Of a stretch of DNA of 64,000 nt, positions 61,521 through 64,000 are shown piece after piece. Both the position numbers and the translations under genes were made by a program. The notes under the pieces were generated by a model. That model searched no databases and had not been told where the DNA came from. It saw only the letters and a program-made list of their open reading frames with translations. The number at the start of each line of letters is the position of its first letter. Position 1 is the stretch's first letter. The DNA is from Buchnera aphidicola (Schlechtendalia chinensis) (lineage in GTDB: Bacteria; Pseudomonadota; Gammaproteobacteria; Enterobacterales; Enterobacteriaceae), in NCBI RefSeq assembly GCF_001648115.1, contig NZ_CP011299.1:62001-126000 (forward strand). The letters run 5' to 3'.

Positions 61521-61847
61521 TTAAATGTTAAAACTTTCTCCACATCCACAGAAATCTTTAATTTTTTTGTTTTTAAATTTAAAATTATAATTTAATCCTT
61601 CTTTTTCAAAATCTATTTTTGTTCCGTTTAACATTAAAACATGTTTTGAATACGCCGAGATTATTATGTTACTGTTTGAAATTAGACAAACATCATTTTT
61701 ATCGATTGCTTTTATGAATTTCATATAGTATTTCATTCCAGCACATCCTGATTTCTTTATGCCTAATTTAATTCCAATTTTATTTTCTTTTTTCATTAAT
61801 TTTTGGATTTGTTGTATTGCCTTACAACTTATAGTTATATTTGTCAT
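61521..61847 (-). CDS. sufA: A-type iron-sulfur cluster carrier (SufA/IscA family)
   Basis: Holds and transfers Fe-S clusters to target proteins. It has 108 residues, on the minus strand. The three ligand cysteines are present: Cys35 in KKSGCAGMKYYMKF and Cys100 and Cys102 in DFCGCGESFNI; EGLNYNFKF also matches. By sequence it is about equally close to SufA and IscA. The position next to ydiK favours SufA (formerly ydiC), which lies near ydiK in E. coli. The rest of the suf operon is not here, so it stands as an orphan; the Rnf subunits and Nth are possible clients (inference). Confidence 0.85.
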   Translation of the reverse strand: MTNITISCKAIQQIQKLMKKENKIGIKLGIKKSGCAGMKYYMKFIKAIDKNDVCLISNSNIIISAYSKHVLMLNGTKIDFEKEGLNYNFKFKNKKIKDFCGCGESFNI

Positions 61848-62323
61848 ATTTTTTTGAGATAGTTTAAAATGGTTATTTTTTTTATGTTTTCTTTAAAAAA
61901 GTATATTTAATACATTTTAATAAAACAAGTTGAAAAATCATAATATAGTTATTAATGTTATTAAATTTTTTTAAAATTTTAAATTTTTTAAATGTTAATA
62001 TATTTTATTAATTAATGAAACATGAAAAATTAAATATTATGATGTTTTTTATTGTTAACGATTATATTAAATTTTTTGATTATATTCAATATATTTTAAT
62101 CGACGAAACATTCGTATTAATGTAATATAAGAATTATATGTACTATAATTATACTGTTATAGTATACATATACTTTTAAAGCGTTTTTAAGTTTATTATT
62201 TATGACAATTTTTTTTTAAGAAACATATTTAACTATATTCTATATAGTACATTTTTTAACAAATTTTTTGGACTATTATATGCATAAACTGCAGTTAAGA
62301 AAATATAAAGGTGTAGTATTTAT
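61848..62323. other. 476-bp divergent spacer sufA-ydiK
   Basis: AT-rich sequence with no recognisable gene. In E. coli this interval carries other genes of the ydi region, and I see no residue of them. Near 62148-62165 TATAGTATACATATAC-like words occur, which could be promoter elements of ydiK, but in this composition that is weak. Confidence 0.4.
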
Positions 62324-63439
62324 ATGCGAAATAAACGAGAAGGTATAGATTTTCCTCAAGCTATTTTTTCTCTAATATTTATTATAATTATGATATTTTC
62401 TAGTTTGTGGATTATGCGACCATTTTTTTTGGGGTTTGCATGGGCTAGTATGGTAGTAATAGCAACGTGGCCTATATTTTTAAAACTTAGATTTTTACTG
62501 TGGAATAGTAGAGTGTGTGCTGTTATAACAATGATTTCTATCTTGTTATTAATTTTTATTATTCCAATTTTTTGTTTAGTTAACAGTTTAATTGATAATA
62601 GTACATCAGTAATCAGTTGGTTAAGTTCAGAAAATTTAAGATTTCCAGATTTTTATTGGTTACAAGATATTCCTATTATCGGAGAAAAATTATTTTTAAG
62701 TTATCAGAAATTGTTAGACGAAGGTGGTGCTGAATTAATTACTAAAATACAACCTTATATGGGTAAAACTACTGAATTTTTTATTCTTCAAGTAGGTCAT
62801 TTTGGTAGATTTGTTATTCATTTAATTTTAATGTTAGTTTTTAGTTCTTTATTATATTGGAATGGTGAAAGAACAAAAAATATAATTAGACATTTTGCTA
62901 TTCGTTTAGGTTCTAATTCTGGAGATTCAGTTGTTTTATTAGCTGGTCAGGCTGTTAGGGCAGTAGCTTTAGGTGTCGTTGTTACAGCATTAGTTCAAGG
63001 TATTTTAGGAGGTATAGGATTAGCTGTTTCTGGTATTCCTTATTCTTCTTTACTAATGATATTGATAATTATTTTTTGTTTAGTTCAATTAGGTCCATTA
63101 CCTGTACTAATTCCAGCAATTGTATGGTTATATTGGAACGGTAACACTACTTGGGGAACAGTCTTGCTAGTATGGAGTTGTATAGTATGTGTTTTAGATC
63201 ATATATTACGTCCTATTCTTATACGTATGGGTGCTGATTTACCAACTGTATTAATTTTATCAGGAGTTATAGGTGGATTAATTGCATTTGGTATGATTGG
63301 TCTATTTGTTGGACCGGTAGTATTAGTTATATCATATCGTCTTATTTCTTCTTGGATGGATGAAATTCCAGCTCCGAGTTCTTTATCGAAAGAATCGAAA
63401 AAACATTTTTTATTAAAGAACAAAATTAAAAATAAGTAA
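62324..63439 (+). CDS. ydiK: AI-2E/PerM family transporter YdiK
   Basis: A predicted inner-membrane transporter of the AI-2E/PerM family; the substrate in this organism is unknown. It has 371 residues (E. coli YdiK 370). About seven or eight helices: a first pair near residues 12-50 with WIMRPFFLGFAWASMVVIAT, then FLLWNSRVCAVITMISILLL, a soluble insertion, and a conserved second half with AGQAVRAVALGVVVTALVQG, LAVSGIPYSS, QLGPLPVLIPAIVWLYW and GLIAFGMIGLFVGPVVLVIS. High conservation relative to neighbours suggests an important exporter or importer. Confidence 0.93.
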   Translation: MRNKREGIDFPQAIFSLIFIIIMIFSSLWIMRPFFLGFAWASMVVIATWPIFLKLRFLLWNSRVCAVITMISILLLIFIIPIFCLVNSLIDNSTSVISWLSSENLRFPDFYWLQDIPIIGEKLFLSYQKLLDEGGAELITKIQPYMGKTTEFFILQVGHFGRFVIHLILMLVFSSLLYWNGERTKNIIRHFAIRLGSNSGDSVVLLAGQAVRAVALGVVVTALVQGILGGIGLAVSGIPYSSLLMILIIIFCLVQLGPLPVLIPAIVWLYWNGNTTWGTVLLVWSCIVCVLDHILRPILIRMGADLPTVLILSGVIGGLIAFGMIGLFVGPVVLVISYRLISSWMDEIPAPSSLSKESKKHFLLKNKIKNK

Positions 63440-64000
63440 TAATCTGTATTATTTAGGACTATTTTGAGTATGTCTTTTTTAAAGATTAACTCATATTAGA
63501 AATATGAAACTATTTCTATTGGTTCTTGAAGTGTTTTTATAATTTATTAATGATTATTATTCATAATAAGAAAATTTTACATAATGTAAATTTAATAATA
63601 ATTATAATGAAATAGCGAAGTACTTGTAATATTCATGCGAATTAATATTAAATTTAGAGTTTATAACCATTTTAGAGTTACAATTTTTGTACGTTTTTTT
63701 GAAAATATATTTAAATATTACATATGTATATTTAAAATATTTTTAATTTTTTAAAAATATATGAGTTTTAGAAAATATGGTAGTTATAATAGTAAAATTT
63801 AATGGATTCAAAAATTTTTTATTATATATACATAACAATTTTACAATTATTTTCAATAAAAATGTTTTTAGAAACAAATTTATAGAAATGTTTTATACAG
63901 AATATTTTTTAATTATTGTTTTTATCTTTAACATGTACTGTTACAAAATTTATAACCAATATTTTTTTTAATAAAATTATTGTTTATATTGTATGTAAAG
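63440..64000. other. 561-bp region at right edge, nothing recognised
   Basis: AT-rich sequence. The one longer open frame (63777-63971, 64 codons) encodes only Phe/Ile/Asn/Lys low-complexity residues without a ribosome site, so I do not call it a gene. Confidence 0.45.

Noticed and set aside
63777..63971. 64-codon open frame at the right edge
   Set aside because: Composition is only what AT-rich noise gives (Phe, Ile, Asn, Lys, Tyr), with no ribosome site and no recognised motif.

Overview
The window looks like a chromosome segment of Buchnera aphidicola, the obligate aphid endosymbiont. The DNA is extremely AT-rich. Almost every gene is a close relative of a single-copy E. coli gene, and gene order is that of an eroded enterobacterial chromosome. 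It pairs essential amino acid pathways (complete his operon, dapA, dapE, aroC) with a flagellar basal-body/export cluster that lacks filament, motor or chemotaxis genes. I see no insertion sequence, prophage, CRISPR array, plasmid gene or rRNA. The absence of cysK next to ptsH and the general divergence fit the Baizongia/Fordini type of lineage, but strain assignment is inference.

Layout. 1-5246: ribB (cut by the window edge), cca, uppP and the sugar PTS genes crr-ptsI-ptsH. 5247-6612: a 1.37 kb stretch without genes where ancestral order predicts cysK/cysZ and zipA. 6613-10578: ligA, tRNA-Lys, tRNA-Val, gltX, tRNA-Ala. 10884-21533: fliE, then fliFGHIJKMNOPQR. 21842-28738: rpmG, rpmB, tamB, ppa, pmbA, the RNase P RNA and rsmI. 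29054-38272: fabB, talA, tkt, dapE, dapA, aroC, smrB. 38812-45893: hisGDCBHAFI. 45982-53985: gnd, dcd, metG, tilS, tRNA-Val(GAC), mdtK, ribE. 54119-59909: rnfABCDGE and nth. 60194-63439: tyrS, sufA, ydiK. 63440-64000: nothing recognisable.

The most striking signal is that six genes (fliJ, fliK, rsmI, fabB, dcd, rnfC) are each split by one frameshift lying exactly in a run of 9-11 adenines on the coding strand. Changing the run by one (or two) A restores a protein of essentially the expected family length; for fabB the restored length (406) and local alignment match E. coli. Several of these should be indispensable, so rescue by RNA polymerase slippage at poly(A), as reported for insect endosymbionts, is the leading explanation. 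Homopolymer sequencing error is the main rival.

Other signals point to a flagellum kept for export rather than rotation: FliG has lost four of the five charged residues used for torque, and FliM lacks the CheY-binding N-terminal peptide. All four tRNA genes lack an encoded CCA, which makes the cca gene in the same window necessary for them. Cca itself has lost the HD-domain motif. The tRNA-Val(GAC) gene has C instead of the near-universal U at position 33.
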